Shown one piece after another: positions 23,490 to 37,000 of a stretch of DNA of 64,000 nt. Below the pieces are notes generated by a model. That model ran no database searches. It was not told where the DNA came from and saw only the letters and a list, made by a program, of their open reading frames with translations. The stretch comes from Acestrorhynchus altus (Eukaryota; Chordata; Actinopteri; Characiformes; Acestrorhynchidae), in the NCBI GenBank assembly GCA_034509495.1, contig CM067511.1, positions 29,392,872-29,456,871 on the forward strand, written 5' to 3'. Positions within the stretch are counted from its first letter, which is position 1. Each line of letters starts with the position of its first letter. A program made the position numbers and the translations under genes.

Positions 23490-23945
23490 ATAATAATTAT
23501 CAGACTGAGTTAAAATAATAATGAGATTGAACTCAACTTGATCTGAATGAAAAGTGTGTTTAGGCTTTGTTTTGGGGAAGGAGGAGAAAGCTTGGAACCA
23601 GTGGGTTTGGAATCTACAGCATAGTGGTCTCTATGGTGTTCTTCCTTCATGTGGCATCTGTGCTGATGATGTGTATAAGAACTGAACCACTGCATGAACT
23701 TCCGACGAGCGTGAAGCCCAGCTTGGTAATCATGAGACTTACTTTCTTCCAATCACTGCAAAGGACTTGAACCTCAACATGGATTTAGATCACTTAGAGG
23801 CTCAAATTTTGACTTGAAGATGTGAATCTCTGGAGTCCAGATCTAAGTCACGTTTCAACGTGGATTCGGCCACTAAAGTAGAGACTCCACTGGGATCTGG
23901 AAGCTCAGAGACTCAGACTGGGACCCAGATTTGTGACTTTGTACT
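22577..23945. repeat. triplicated composite repeat (conserved block plus 'gactc' runs)
   Basis: Three diverged copies start near 22577, 23230 and 23545. Each has a block with 'tttggaatctacag', 'catgtggcatctgtg', 'ctgaaccactgcatgaactt'-like wording. Copies 1 and 2 continue with 'tttttaataggggtttatttttgtacaa'. Copy 1 (22845-23216) and copy 3 (23764-23945) are followed by long imperfect runs of 'gactcaacttggac'-like text. An (AAT)n array (23449-23487) sits in copy 2. The short frames over copy 3 (23510-23770) are not genes. Confidence 0.75.
23449..23487. repeat. (AAT)n microsatellite
   Basis: Pure AAT trinucleotide run of about 39 bp inside copy 2 of the composite repeat. Confidence 0.95.
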
Positions 23946-24039
23946 CATATTTACATAAATCAACATATGACCATTTCTTGAAAAACATAAAGCTGACATA
24001 TTAGATACAGATAGGAGGGAGGGGCAGAGGCAGAATGAG

Positions 24040-24210
24040 CTGGAGAACGTTCAGAATGTTCTAGATGAACCTCCAGCAGGGGCTGGATCAGGCTGCTGAT
24101 TTCCCTGCTCTAACAGACCTACTAAAGCTGGCCATTAAAGGGCGAGTTGAATGAGGTGTGCTTGAGAAATGTGGAGGAATCCAGCCCACCAGGACCAGAA
24201 TTGCACCCTA
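24040..24210. mobile_element. short hAT-type non-autonomous element, diverged
   Basis: The text ctccagcaggggctggatcagg, ttccctgctctaacagacct, gaggtgtgcttgagaaatgt and cagcccaccaggaccagaat follows the order of the 'caggaccaggattg' fish elements seen at 378-524 and 60250-60548. Ends are not exact. Confidence 0.45.
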
Positions 24211-24460
24211 ACCTATATAACATGTGAATAACATGTTTAATTATCGTTCTAACGTCCTCAGTAGAGCAAATACAGAGTGAAATGTAGATTTGAGTCAACC
24301 CCTTCTGTAACTGTGTGTGTGCAGCTGACATCTTAATATATTGCTGGAGTCAGCCCCTGACCAAAACCACCATCAGCGTCTCCACTCACTCCTACTCATG
24401 TGGTGTGGCGACACATCAATTCAAAGCTGCAGCAAAGACTGGAGCTTCCAGTTCTTTACT

Positions 24461-24509
24461 GCATGCGCGCACACACACACATACCCCACACACACACACA
24501 CACACACAC
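24461..24509. repeat. interrupted (CA)n microsatellite
   Basis: CA array with a central ataccc interruption. Confidence 0.92.
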
Positions 24510-25077
24510 TTCAACGAGCATGAACACACGATTTCATTTCCGTGGCTTTTCAAAACATGGAAATGAATAATTAGTTAGCAGTAAGAGGGTATATAAACTA
24601 ATGTCCAGATCCATTCTGGACTCTGTCCAGTGGTTTGACTGGGGCCAAATCACGCAGAGCTGCAGTAAGTAATGTGCTTTGTTGGATTAGTCTGTAGAGT
24701 CAGTGTATAGAGTTAAAGGGCAGACAGAGCCTGGCAGGTAAAAGCTAATACACAACTGCACTCCAGTGTCCCTGAGAAATCAAACGCAATTCAAAGATTT
24801 GAGTGATCTTTTTTGAGACCCCACTCTGAAAGTGGGATGTGTTAGCAATTAAATGTTACACTGGAAACATAGAGCAGTCAAAATAATCTGTGAAAATCTG
24901 TTTAGAGAATATAAACAAAAATTGTAATTGTTATTTTAATTGGTTAAACGTGTGGAGTGAAGGCATGAAAGACTGAAAGGCTGCTGTTTCTTTATGAACC
25001 AATGTACCTACATGTACAATGTGCATACTGTTGAGGTCTGATATTAAATATATGTTTAGTTCAGACCGTATGACTAT

Positions 25078-25826
25078 GGGATTATTTTGGAGATTATTTA
25101 GGCTGTATTTAGGTCTGTTTAGCGATACAGTGGGTACAGAGTTATGGGATTATTTTGGAGATTATTTAGGATGTGTTTAGGTCTGTTTAGCAGGACAGAG
25201 GGTACAGAGTTATGGGATTATTTTATAGATTATTTAGGCTGTGTTTAGGTCTGTTTAGCAGGACAGTGGGTACAGAGTTATGGGATTATTTTATAGATTA
25301 TTTAGGATGTGTTTAGGTCTGTTTAGCAGGACAGTGGGTACAGATTTATGGGATTATTTTATATATTATTTAGGCTGTGTTTAGGTCTGTTTAGCAGGAC
25401 AGTGGGTACAGAGTTATGGGATTATTTTAGAGATTATTTAGGCTGTGTTTAGGTCTGTTTAGCGATACAGTGGATACAGAGTAATGGGATTATTTTATAG
25501 ATTATTTAGGCTGGTTTTAGGTCTGTTTAGCAGGACAGTGGGTACAGAGTTATGGGATTATTTTATAGATTATTTAGGCTGTGTTTAGGTCTGTTTAGCA
25601 GGACAGTGAGTACAGAGTTATGGGATTATTTTATAGATTATTTAGGATGTGTTTAGGTCTGTTTAGCAGGACAGTGGATACAGAGTTATGGGATTATTTT
25701 ATAGATTATTTAGGCTGTGTTTAGGTCTGTTTAGCAGGACAGTGGGTACAGATTTATGGGATTATTTTAGAGATTATTTAGGCTGTGTTTAGGTCTGTTT
25801 AGCAGGACAGTGGGTACAGAACTAAT
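25078..25826. repeat. 68-bp minisatellite, 11 complete units
   Basis: The marker gggattatttt starts at 25078, 25146, 25214, 25282, 25350, 25418, 25486, 25554, 25622, 25690 and 25758, an exact 68-bp period with no indel in any unit. Units differ by a few substitutions only (for example ggag/atag/agag after the marker, caggac/cgatac). A partial further unit follows at 25826. The frame is closed by TAG codons in every unit, so it is not coding. Confidence 0.97.
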
Positions 25827-28651
25827 GATATTCTTTGAGACTCTTAGGAGTTAAAACAAAGAACAGGGTAAAAGCCTGACGAGTGACAGATGCACAAGTC
25901 AATAGAGTCTGTGGCATATCTTGTGGTTTTAATGAAGCAATGAAGTAAAACTTTCCACTATTTTGTGCGAAATGTGATCCATTTGCTGATAGTAGCTTTT
26001 CATAATGTCTGTCATTCTGGTGAATTTAACTGCTGTAATTAAACTTCATAATTCATTTAATTCCAACACATGACAATAATCTGTAAAAAATACTGAGAGA
26101 AGTGGGAAGAATGAATTTTATGGGTATAAATCTTTCAGTACAAACGGAAAATGAACGCGACAATCCTGGACCTGAAAAAAACAAAACAAAACAGGAAAAA
26201 GTTGTGTCTGATTGATTGATTGATTAAATAAGTGCAATAAGATCCTCAAAATTGACACTATTAAGCTTCTCAAATTTTATACAGTTTAAGACATGACACA
26301 AAGCACTGAATTTCTCAACTGTGGTAATACTTCGTATTGATTTAACTGCTGATGGTTCATTTATTTATCTGAGACAGTGCACATTATTAATCTGGATAGA
26401 TTTTTAGTGGATTGAGAGACATTTTTGGACGTTTATTTACAGAGACGAGACTGGAAACATCAACATCAGGCACCAAACCTCTCTGATCAACTACATTCAA
26501 GGTACATCATAAATCATTCATTTTATTTTTTGGCAAACTATTTCTTTAATCAGGGTTTTGTAAATAACCCATTTCTTTAAAGTAACATTATGTAGCATTT
26601 TTACCTTCATTTTATCTAACTTTTACCTTCAAAATCTTGCACATCACTACATATTTGTGTAAAATGATCTAAAATCACTCTGTTGTCTCAGTCCACATGC
26701 ATCCAATTTTACTGTTAGGTCTGTATTCCCCAACTTGCCTGTAGGGGAGTCCAGGCGCAAAATACACATTTTTGCATATTGCTGCTTTAAGTTATATTTA
26801 CGTGCACTGTAAGATGTATTGAATTAATGTACGAGTTCATCTTCAAAAATCAGAGAAGCCAATTTATAAAATGACATTTCAAACCGTTAATAAAAAATCA
26901 AACAAAGCAAGGCTTGAAATACTTCACTATAAATCAGAACAGCGGGATTAAAATCATTTAAATATTCAAATGAAGTGGAAGCTCATGTAAAAAATTTTGT
27001 TGTAAAATAACATATTGCTGGATGAGCCACATCTGCCTAACAGACTTTTCCACACACTCCACCTCCACCGGAGCTTTTTGATGTGTGATGTGTGTTTTCT
27101 AGAGGCCTTAAACAGTCTGACTCAACACGTTCCCCCCAACAACGTCTCTTTGCCTGAATCCCTTCAGTACTCCGTAAATCATCTGCATAATTCCAGTCTC
27201 TGTGTACGCATCGCCTTAACAAGCCGCGGTGCTGAAAAGCCCGGAGAGGAAAGCCCGCTGACGCAGCAGCTCATTTCAAACGCAGGAGATGCCAAGAGAC
27301 AAATGACTTTTCAGTCCACCTCTGTGAAGCATTACAGCAATATGTCATCTCACATCTTAGTCATAATGAATGATTTGCTCCAGCCACTATTAGACATGGC
27401 ACCTCTACACTACAGAAATGACCATTTACTGGCCTTGCTAACATGATCCTTCCATGGTTACTGCAGCTGAAGGTGGACGAGCTGAACTACGGCACATGTG
27501 CTGGTTTGATTTGTAGCAGCGTTAAAGGGGACGTCATTGATTTTTCAAAAAGTCTGAAAACAAAAACGGATGAGATGCAGTTTTTCAGAGTCGAGAAACT
27601 TACACACTTGGATTTCGTGACAAAGGTGCTGATGGGAACCAGGCTTGTATAGCCAGGCCTACTTATGCACTATCCTGGACAACCAGTGACACACAGGAGT
27701 GTTTAAATAATGACTGAAAAAGTAAGATAGTGTTAAAAGTGGAATTGTGGTGTTCTTTTAAATATTTAATGTATATTTAATATAATTGAGCTTTAATACT
27801 AAGTCAATGTGAACTGGTAGTCATAACACCTTATACCAAAATCACGATACGTCACATCAAAAAAGGCCAACCTTTAACACCACCTAATACAACTGAAACT
27901 ACAAGTCACTGATGTATCCTGAGATTCTCATTTGTTCTGCAACCCTGGGGTCCAGACCACTGTTTTCCTCATCATCCTTCCAACACAATGGGCAAATACA
28001 CACCAATTAGGTGCAGTCATGATCTGGCACCCTCTCACCATCTGACATAAACCACTCCAATAAAACACAATTCCTTCAGTTTAGACACGACTCCCAAGTC
28101 GATGACAACCAGGGAGTTGTGTCCAGGCTGGAGCCGCAAGGACATGACTGGACTGGTCACACCAGAGAACTGCCAAGCGCTGTGGTGAATGGTTGCAGTC
28201 TGAAGACCATTCCAGACACCCACGGTATTTATGAGAGGTCAACAGTCCAGAGAAAACACTCATGACCTGGTCTGACGCAGACAGTGGAAAGGGCAGCAGG
28301 GGAAAGAATAGAAGAAGATTAGAAATAGAGAAAAACAAAGAGAGAGAGTCAGTATAGAAACTGGGACAAACCACCAAATACGACCACATACATTAATATT
28401 CATGTTCTAATAAAGTCAATATGAATTAGCAGTCATAACATGTTCCTTCTGATATTATATTAGATATCAGTGATTATTATAACAATTATTATTATTAATA
28501 TCATTGTTATTATTATTGTTATTATATTATTATTATATTAATATAATAATAATAGTATTCTTTTTTTTTTTAATCATATGTCTAAAACAAATGATAAATG
28601 ACTGTACAAAGTTACTCGTATGTTAAATTTGCCGAATTCCATTTAAAAATA
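25827..28651. other. intronic sequence without supported gene
   Basis: Contains a 143-codon plus-strand frame (27015-27446) that overlaps a second one (27443-27652) by four bases. Neither has a recognisable motif, splice boundaries or a family match. AT-rich runs with ATT triplets occur near 28470-28560. Confidence 0.5.
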
Positions 28652-28760
28652 GATGGTATAGCAGGTGATTGGTATGGTGTTGCTAAGTGGTTGCTATGGT
28701 GCTGTTAAGTGGTCACTAGATGGGTACAGTGATACTAGGTGATTGCTATGGAGTTGCATG
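28652..28760. repeat. 'ggttgctatggtgttgctaggt' minisatellite-like repeat
   Basis: About five imperfect units of 15-22 bp built on 'gtggttgctatggtgctgctaa'. A shorter stretch with the same wording lies at about 47745-47812. Confidence 0.7.
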
Positions 28761-29288
28761 TCAGCATAAAAGGGTGTACAAACTTTAGCAAATGTTTATC
28801 CAGAGAGAAAAAAAATACTTACAAAACTGCTGCACCACTGAAACCATACGTTTGATTGAAAACAACCCAAAACAGTACAATCAGACAGAACAATCTGGAA
28901 TTACAGTGTCAAAAGAAAGAACTGATGTTATGCTCTATAAATCTGGCTGGAAGAAGAACTCCCTCATCTGAGGCAAACGCTCCCACATTTTGAAGCAAAT
29001 GGTATGTAAAACAATAATCATGGCTTAGAAAACAATCATTTGAACCGAATCTGACTGCAGTTCAATGACACACAACAGATTTTGGATCGACCCAAAGTTA
29101 AAGACCCATATAAACATTAGAACATCTGTCAAATCTACATCTGTCTTCCCTGATCATGTCTGAAGTTATGATACAAATTCCCTTGTAGAAGTTTGTTTTA
29201 ACTGCTGTTAAAACAACCAAGTGAAATGACTGTGATTTATATTGGTAATTAAGTTGTCTGTCAATAATTTTAATCTATATAATGAATC

Positions 29289-29324
<36 letters not shown>

Positions 29325-32300
29325 TATTAATCTAGCAATAATAATCAAGAGTTAATAAAAGCAGAATTATCCACTGCATAGCCATTCATTAGAAATAATA
29401 TGAATCCTAAAAAAACTCTAAAAATGATAAGCAAATACCTAAATGCCTGTGCAGTTGTGTAAATTAGGGTTGTGGTTCTGACTGCCAGAGAGATCAATAG
29501 TGCTATATGTGTTGCTGTCTCTCCAAAACAGAAACTTTACAGCCGAAATGAAAAGAACAGATTATATTTTAAAAGAAAGCCGGTGTAATGAAATTTTAAA
29601 CCATGTGAAAAATTAAAGATGGTTAATGTTGCTGTAGATACATATTAGATCAAGTCTAGTATGAAGTTAACAAACTATAACTACATTTTTCAAATCATTT
29701 GCAAGAATCTGATTATAAAAATATATTTTACCTGCTTCTAGAATGAACAAAGTGTAAGTGATGAAGAAAACCTCCTCACGTCAAAAATGAAAATGGTGAA
29801 AATTAACAGGTCGAAAGAGACTACAGGACAGGGAAGTACAAATAAATACAAATTTAATCGTCGTAATTCATATTTCTAAGTTCCCCAAAATGTATAAGCG
29901 GTTCTGTGCAGGAGGTCTCCAACTATCTTTGGAAACTTCATCAGCAGATCCTCCACGCAGACCTAATTCTCTCAAACAGAACAGTTCTACAGTTCCTTAT
30001 TTTAAATAAGCAGTGAGATCACAATCTTGGATCTCTGAATATCTGAATAATGTCAGCTCTGACATGGCCCCTGCAGACAAGCTGGATAAACACTGCACAT
30101 GAATTAAACAACGTTCCAAACAAAATCCCTCCGAGTTTGTCAACAGCACATTTGTTCAATCCCTCTGTGCAGTCAGGTGCAAGTATGGGGTGGTCCAGAG
30201 AAGCTACAAATCCAGGCAAGGTTATGTGAACCTGCAGCTGGCAGAGTTAATTCGGGCGAGCTAGACAGAGCTGAGTGAGGACAGAGCTTGTCATTTGGCA
30301 TCGTGGCAGAGATGGCGTAATCCCAGCTGACAGCTGTAAGAGTTTATGATGTTGAGCAGCAGGCCCATTGCAATGCGTCACATCAAGCTCAAACACGACG
30401 ACACAATCGCTGCTACTTGTGTCCAGACAAGCACAGAAAGTGTGAAGATAGTAAAGAAAGTGTAGATACTCACTGACAACTAGAATAAATATCACTTGAA
30501 AAGCTATAAAACACTTCCAAAACTCTCCTACTGGGAGTTTAGTGCTATTGTAGTGTCTCTCAAACACCTGGTTTGGGAAATCCGTGCTTGGTGATGTTAA
30601 ATCGGGTGAGCTGGAGACTTTCTTTAGTGTATTTTCTTAACTTACACTCTCAGGACCAAGAAAAATATCTTAAATGATGTGCTTAAGTGTTGAAAACCTC
30701 TCCAAAATACTGCAACTACCTTTCAGAGCGGCTGCTATGACAGTTTCTCTTCCTTCTCTTTCTCTTCTCCACTTTTCTGCCTCGTACTTGGTTTCTGTAG
30801 TTCACTGACATGAAGGAAGAGGAGCCAGCTACCTGATGGTCCTAGTCATATAAGCCAGGGCATAAATGGCCGGTGGCTTTAGGCTTCGGCATGGCACCAT
30901 TTCTACTTTACCTCCAATTAGAGACAAAGAACAAACCACCCGTCACTGTGATTTGTGGCTGAAGTCTCCGTTTCCTGCTGGTTTCATGGGCTTCTGTGAG
31001 ATAATTAGTTATGATCATGATGTATCATCTCCTCTTCATTATTCTAGCTTCAATGTATCTGTTCAAGAACAGTTTCAATGTAGTTAAAAGTCCACAGGTG
31101 AGGGAAAAATAACCATGTGGCTTGTGTTATTATAGTCGGCATCGTCTTCCGTCTGGATTTGGGAAACGTGAAAGGGTGTCGTCTGCTTGGTTTTGTCCTG
31201 GTTTACAGACCGAAACAGTAACTGACATTCTTGTTGCATCTGTAAAATTAAATTTCTCTTAAAACTGCAAGGACAGCCTGACTGAAATCTCTTCAGACAC
31301 ACAGCATAGCCTTTTTATATGTCTTCATTAGTGTGATGGACAAAGGATGAGAAGTGCAACTGAAACAATGAGTGTAGCCAAAGTACATCCCCACAAAAAA
31401 ACGAGAAAAATAGATGGTATTAAAAAGGCAACAAAGGTGACCTGAACTTAAATTGGTGGAAAAAAGCCCCTTATAAGGAACTATATACATAAAATATTAA
31501 AAATAAAAGTGTGAAAGCTTTACTGCCCCAAACGTTTGTGTGTGCAGTATTGTTTTCAAAGTTATACATAAAAAGAGCATGAAATTATTAAATACTGGGT
31601 TATATCACTTTGTAATGCTGGGATCACAGAAACACAACTTGAGCCTCATTTTCACTGGGATTATTCTGAAAAGATAGCTCATCCTCTCCTCTTTGTGGGA
31701 AATTATAAGCCACAGTTATGTTTTGGATGGATGGATGGAGTTATGTTTTCTTATTATTATGCTTTTTTGTTATATAACCAAAAAGCTTTAGAGACACCAG
31801 GACCAGGTGAGTGACTCATGACCAAATCCTGTTCACACACTCCTCCTTCTGCTCTCTGGTTTCACAGAATTTCTTAGAAACTCATCAAGTTTCTTCATCT
31901 TAACAAGGCAACACTCCAGTAAGTTTCCACACCACACAGTTCCTTATCTCCTCCACGCTTTTCTTAAATGCCAGGTGTGTCCGATTTTCATCTCTTTAGC
32001 GAGTGCTTATGTCAGCGCCTGGGGCCGCGGCTATTTCGGGGTTTACACTGCAATGGTGAAAAGTAAAAACACAAGAGTGATGGTTTTGGTTTCATGGTGG
32101 GCATTAAAAGGGTGGAAGGCCAGGGATGGACGTTAATTCAACTTTTATCCTGAAATGTTTGCGTGTAAGAGAGTTTTATGACAGTCTGTATTAAGAGGTG
32201 AACACAGGGAAACAGACTCATTCAGATTTGTTTTTATATTTTAACCACTATATCTGAAAAAGGAGGCCAGCACTTACCACCACAAGGGAGAAATATGGTT

Positions 32301-32599
32301 AATAATACGATTCCCGTCAGATTTGCAGATTCAGAATTCAGTCTGAATAAACGGAGACCAAGTGTAAACGCATGTGGTTAAAATCTTATCAGGATATAAT
32401 CCAGATATTGCGTCATTGATGTCATAGCGAGGCATATTTATTACATTATAAAGACGGATGAGAGTTTTATCATCAGTACATGTGGTCTGCGTCGGCCCAC
32501 TTTGACTGAATGAGCTGAAAAGTACATGCTAACGATAAAAGGTCATGTCTGAAAAATATTCTTGTCATTTCAAAACAACCAGACAACCAAATTCCTGGC
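28761..32599. other. intronic sequence without recognised gene
   Basis: Apart from an (AAT)n run at 29290-29325 nothing is recognised. The minus-strand frames at 30019-30219 and 30247-30567 (106 codons) have no family match that I can see and no clear splice-bounded structure. Confidence 0.5.
29290..29325. repeat. (AAT)n microsatellite
   Basis: Run of AAT triplets of about 36 bp ending in taattattaa. Confidence 0.93.
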
Positions 32600-32916
32600 T
32601 CAGAGAGGCTCAGTGGACTAATGCAGTCGTGTAATGATTGCAGGTTTGAATCCCAGGTCACGCTGCTTGCCATCGGCAGCCGGAATCCGCGAGAGCAAAA
32701 TTGGCCATGCTCTTTCTGGATGGGTAGATGGCGCTCTCTCTCCCAACATCACAACTGCCCAGCAATAATGCAATGGCGGTAGGTTGAAAAGAGGTGGTGG
32801 CTGGCTTCACATGCATCAGAGGAGGCTTGTCTTCACCATGCTAGCGTCAGGAGCATCACATGTGATAGAGGGAGAATCATTACAGGGTTGGGTAATTGGG
32901 ATAAATAAAAAAAAAA
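32600..32916 (+). mobile_element. tRNA-derived SINE with poly-A tail
   Basis: The head has a polymerase III box A-like stretch (ggctcagtggac, about 32607) and a box B-like stretch (ggtttgaatccc, 32643-32654). The tRNA-unrelated body follows and the element ends in an A-rich tail (ataaataaaaaaaaaa, 32901-32916). A body fragment of the same family lies at 3268-3410. The plus-strand frame at 32784-33053 begins inside it. Confidence 0.8.
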
Positions 32917-33837
32917 GACATCAAAGCTCCTCACACAGCTCTTATCCGAGATTTCCCACATGCAAAGCATTAAACTGGCATTTTGACAATTGCAGACAGG
33001 CAATTCTATTCTCTTTTGAAATCCTAATGGTAGGGGCCCGTGGGCTGGTTTGATCTCGTTAATGTTCCTCAAGACAAATGAGAGCAGTGTCTGGGCAGAC
33101 CTGTAACGCTGAGTATAATGACCAAATTGTTTAGGCTGACGCAGCCTAATGAGTTGACATCATGCTTGGATGGCTTTCTCACCATTACGGAACGTGCAGA
33201 AGAAAAGGATACCTGTAAGCTTTCAGGTTGATCGCAGCAGCCCCTGCCATGTAAATGAGCCATAGCCATTTCATGTTTTCAACCCTTCTGCATTACACAG
33301 GTCAGCTTGAGGGTCCATCAGAGGGTCTGTGTAGAGGTGGTAAAATGAAAAACATTGTATGGTCCAGGCGTGTAGCTCCACTGCTTAAAGACCTCTTTTT
33401 ACTGCAAACACTTTGTCCCTCTAGTCGGAGAACCAAAACAAACTTACACAACATGCTGACCATATGCAAAGAGAAGGGAAAACTGATGTGGGGGGTAGAG
33501 GTGGCAGTGGTCCTGAACCCTGAAGAGAAGGGAACCATTGGTAGTAAAACAATCCTCAGCTTGCTTGAGTGTCAGCAGTGGAAAATAAAGTGAGGTGGGG
33601 GTAGAAAGGGTGCAGTTTGTCTGGCCGGTGGTTGCCAAGTTCACAGTCAAAACATAATTAAAGAGGCAGACTGCAATCAGGCAGCATAAGAAGGTGGGGA
33701 TCATACACGAATCATACAACAAACCCGAAACAACTTGATTGATGATTTGTCATCTATAATAACAACAATAATAATAATACAAGTGAAAGCAAAGGAATAA
33801 GTCCTCTACAGCAAACAACGGACAATACTTACACTAT

Positions 33838-34065
33838 AGGGACAAAAGTATTCAGACACCTGCTCATTCATCGTTTCTTCCAAAGTTGATGCTGCTTTAA
33901 CTGGGGAACCAGTAACTGGGGAACCAGGGAAGGTGTTCTACCAGATTCTATTCTACTGATCTGAAGGATCTGAAGGATCTGAAGGAATTCAGGGATTATC
34001 CCAAACTCCCCAACTCATCCCAAAAGTAGTGGATGGTGTTCGGTCTTGTGCAGCTATTCTACTCT
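33838..34065 (+). mobile_element. DNA-element fragment ('gggacaaaagtattcagacacctg' type)
   Basis: The opening tagggacaaaagtattcaga and the later ctcatcccaaaagtagtgga, tggtgttcggtcttgtgcag follow the order of a widespread fish DNA element. A local 10-bp triplication (gatctgaagg) lies at about 33958-33985. Confidence 0.5.
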
Positions 34066-37000
34066 TATTGTTTTAAATAAACATAATTTGACCAAGGCTG
34101 CACAAACCCTACTTATTTCCATAAGATTGTATATAATCAAGACAACAGATTTTAGCCATTTCAGGTTTGTGGGATCAACAAGACAATATAAATGTTAAAT
34201 GATATGTTTTAATTAATCGCATTGTCCTTTTGGAACTCTCGCTGTCCCTTCCTAATTGAATTTATTAGAGCTTTTAATATTATAAAAGTGCAATTTCTGA
34301 TACCGGCCACAAGCTACCGCTGTAATAATCAGAAAACAGAACAATGCAATACCTTCCATTAAGATTTTATATATTATTTGCAATAATTGTACCTTCAATA
34401 CTTTCAAAATGCAATAAGGTCATTAAAAAATCTAAATGTAAATAGAGATTTTAAAATGATAGTCATTGGTTTTAACTCATCCACGTTAACTAAAATCACA
34501 CTCACGTCATTACAGACACCGGTGCTGTTTTGCTTGTAAATGATACCTCAGTCTCAACTTACTTGAGTCATTAAGAAATTCATGGTGTGGCGGCAGTTGC
34601 AAATAACTTTGGCGGTATCAAGAGAGCCATCAACGCAAACTGTTAACTGTTGTACGTGAACGAGAGAAGGCTACAGTCATGGGCTGAATCTCAGAAGGCT
34701 CCATGCTCTCAAGAGAGCACTGCAAAGGTCATGAACCACCCAGAAAATGTGCATTACTGTCAAACAGGCAGTTGTGTGACCTATGGCTGAATATAAATGC
34801 CCTTCTGTGAGACATATAATACACTATTCGGGTGTGGAAGCAGTTGTAACGTGACTTTTATAGCTACATATGGACGAGGACATGTTTGGAATTAAGCCAC
34901 AAATCCTATCTGAGCAACCGATGGAGTTCAGGCTGGAACAACAGATGTACTGAAAGAGAAAACAGTACAAAGTTAGTGCTGTTAATAATTTACTGCATTA
35001 ACACGTGTTATTAATGTGTTAACTCCGGCAGCATAAAGGTATACATTCACACTTGATTTACCTTATTTATCAGCAGGATTGAGTCTGTAGGTTTGATTTC
35101 AATAACATATGGGGGGACAAAATTGGTTTGATTTCACAAACCAACACGGGAAGCACACCAATTACATCTTACTCCACAAAATGAGATCATAATTCTTCTG
35201 CTTACAAATGCAAATGTAGCACCTACTGAAACCTCAGGATCAACACCTTCTGGTGCATTTTCCGGCTTGTTTAACAGCCAGAACAAGTGGGAAATCATAC
35301 AGAATGAAAGCACTAATTTATAGGTGGTCGGTAAAGACATTTTCCCACAACTCTTCTCCCGTGGAGCTTGAGCACAGCTCACTTTTCTGTCCCAGCCATA
35401 TGGCCGGAAGCCTACGTGTTGCTGGAATTACCGCAAAAAGCTTTATTAAATCTAGAGCCTACAAACTACAGCTCAGCTTACACCTTGCATTGCGGATTCC
35501 TCTTTAGTAGCTGTAGGGGATGAATGAGCAACGAGAGCGCTGAAAGCAGATTTCCTACATCTCGCTGCGTAAACTGAAGAAAAGTTGTTATGCAAAGCAG
35601 AGCTGAGCTTTAATTTCTTTAGCATGTGGGGGGGTTAATACAGCCTAGCTGAGTGTAATGGGATCTGCACTAACATGAACCTCATCTGCCACAAAGAAAC
35701 GGAAAGAAATATCCCCATTTGTTTTCCTCAAATTCCTAAAGGTACTTTAGGGGAAGGGGGCTTTAACGCCATCGATGATGGTTTGCCATTATATTTTATA
35801 AAGGTCTTAAAAGAAAAACATGGAAGCTTTGATGTTTTTTTTTTTTTTCTTCTGATACAAATCAGGTTTTGAACAGCCTACATTTAATGCTTCATCATTG
35901 TGCTGTATTTATGACTGTTTTGGCCCTTTTGCTTTTTTTCTGAGAAATGTTTACATTAAACTCAATGAGGTATTAGTGCCCCCTGCTGGGTTTTTACGCA
36001 AGTGTTGCATGCGTGGATGGAAAGATGTTCAGAAATGCTGCTGGAGCTGGAGAGACAAACTTAGACCAGACCACATTTAAATAAATAAATAAAAATAAAA
36101 ATCCAGATACACATGGACGGGGCCTTCAGTTTGAGTAATTAATAACTCAAACGCATGTAAATTTACACAAACGTCATTTGAGGACATTCTAATAAAACGG
36201 GATGATCATGCTTATGTAGGTCAAAACATTCAGGTACAGTTATAACGTCTTTCTGAAACACACACACCTATAAGAGAAACTCCACAATATTCCACAATCT
36301 ACACACTCCACGCTAAAAAACATACACGCCTTGAAATAAAATTCATTATTTTAGACCATTTCTTCTAGTTTATATGTCATCTTCACACATTGCAGAGGAC
36401 ATTTTTGAGGTAAGGTTAGGTTAATCCACTGTAACAGGTATTTCAAAAATTAAAGCTCAAACACACATCAGAGATACACCACGTTCAACAGCTTTATTGA
36501 AATACGTTGCTTTATTTAAAACCTCTGCAACAGATTTACCTCTAAATCCTTTCCTCTCATATTATATCACAGTGTCCAACAAAAACATGCTACCTAGATC
36601 TTCACTGACCTGTGTGTGCAATCAAATTCATTGTTCGGCTTTAATAAGCTGCATGAGACGAATGAACGCCGTGGAAATTTCAGCAGGACATTAATTGACG
36701 GCTACCCATCTTCTATTTAATATAAAGTGTGATGTTAGGAATTATGAAATTAAGCTTACATTTCATCAATTAAATATCCTCCAATATGCCTGACTGCCAA
36801 ACATGGTCAGGAAACAGGGGGTCACAGGGTAAGTGTGTGTGGGATGGGGGAAATCCCTGAAAAAGCTTGACGTCTTGCGCATATGGTGGAACCATTAAGT
36901 GATGTGGCAGAGAATAGGGCAGCCTCTTAAACATGATCCTCACACTCATCCGCGGCAGGAAGAGGAGATGGAGGGATTGCTCTGGAGGTTCAATCAGAAA

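Noticed and set aside
28081..28389. 102-codon minus-strand frame with hydrophobic N-terminus
   Set aside because: It looks like a signal peptide at first, but the hydrophobic part is a T/C-rich low-complexity tract and the rest has no family match.
30247..30567. 106-codon minus-strand frame, considered as a ralgps1 exon
   Set aside because: It matches no part of the Ras-GEF, linker or PH region, and no in-phase splice sites bound a conserved core.
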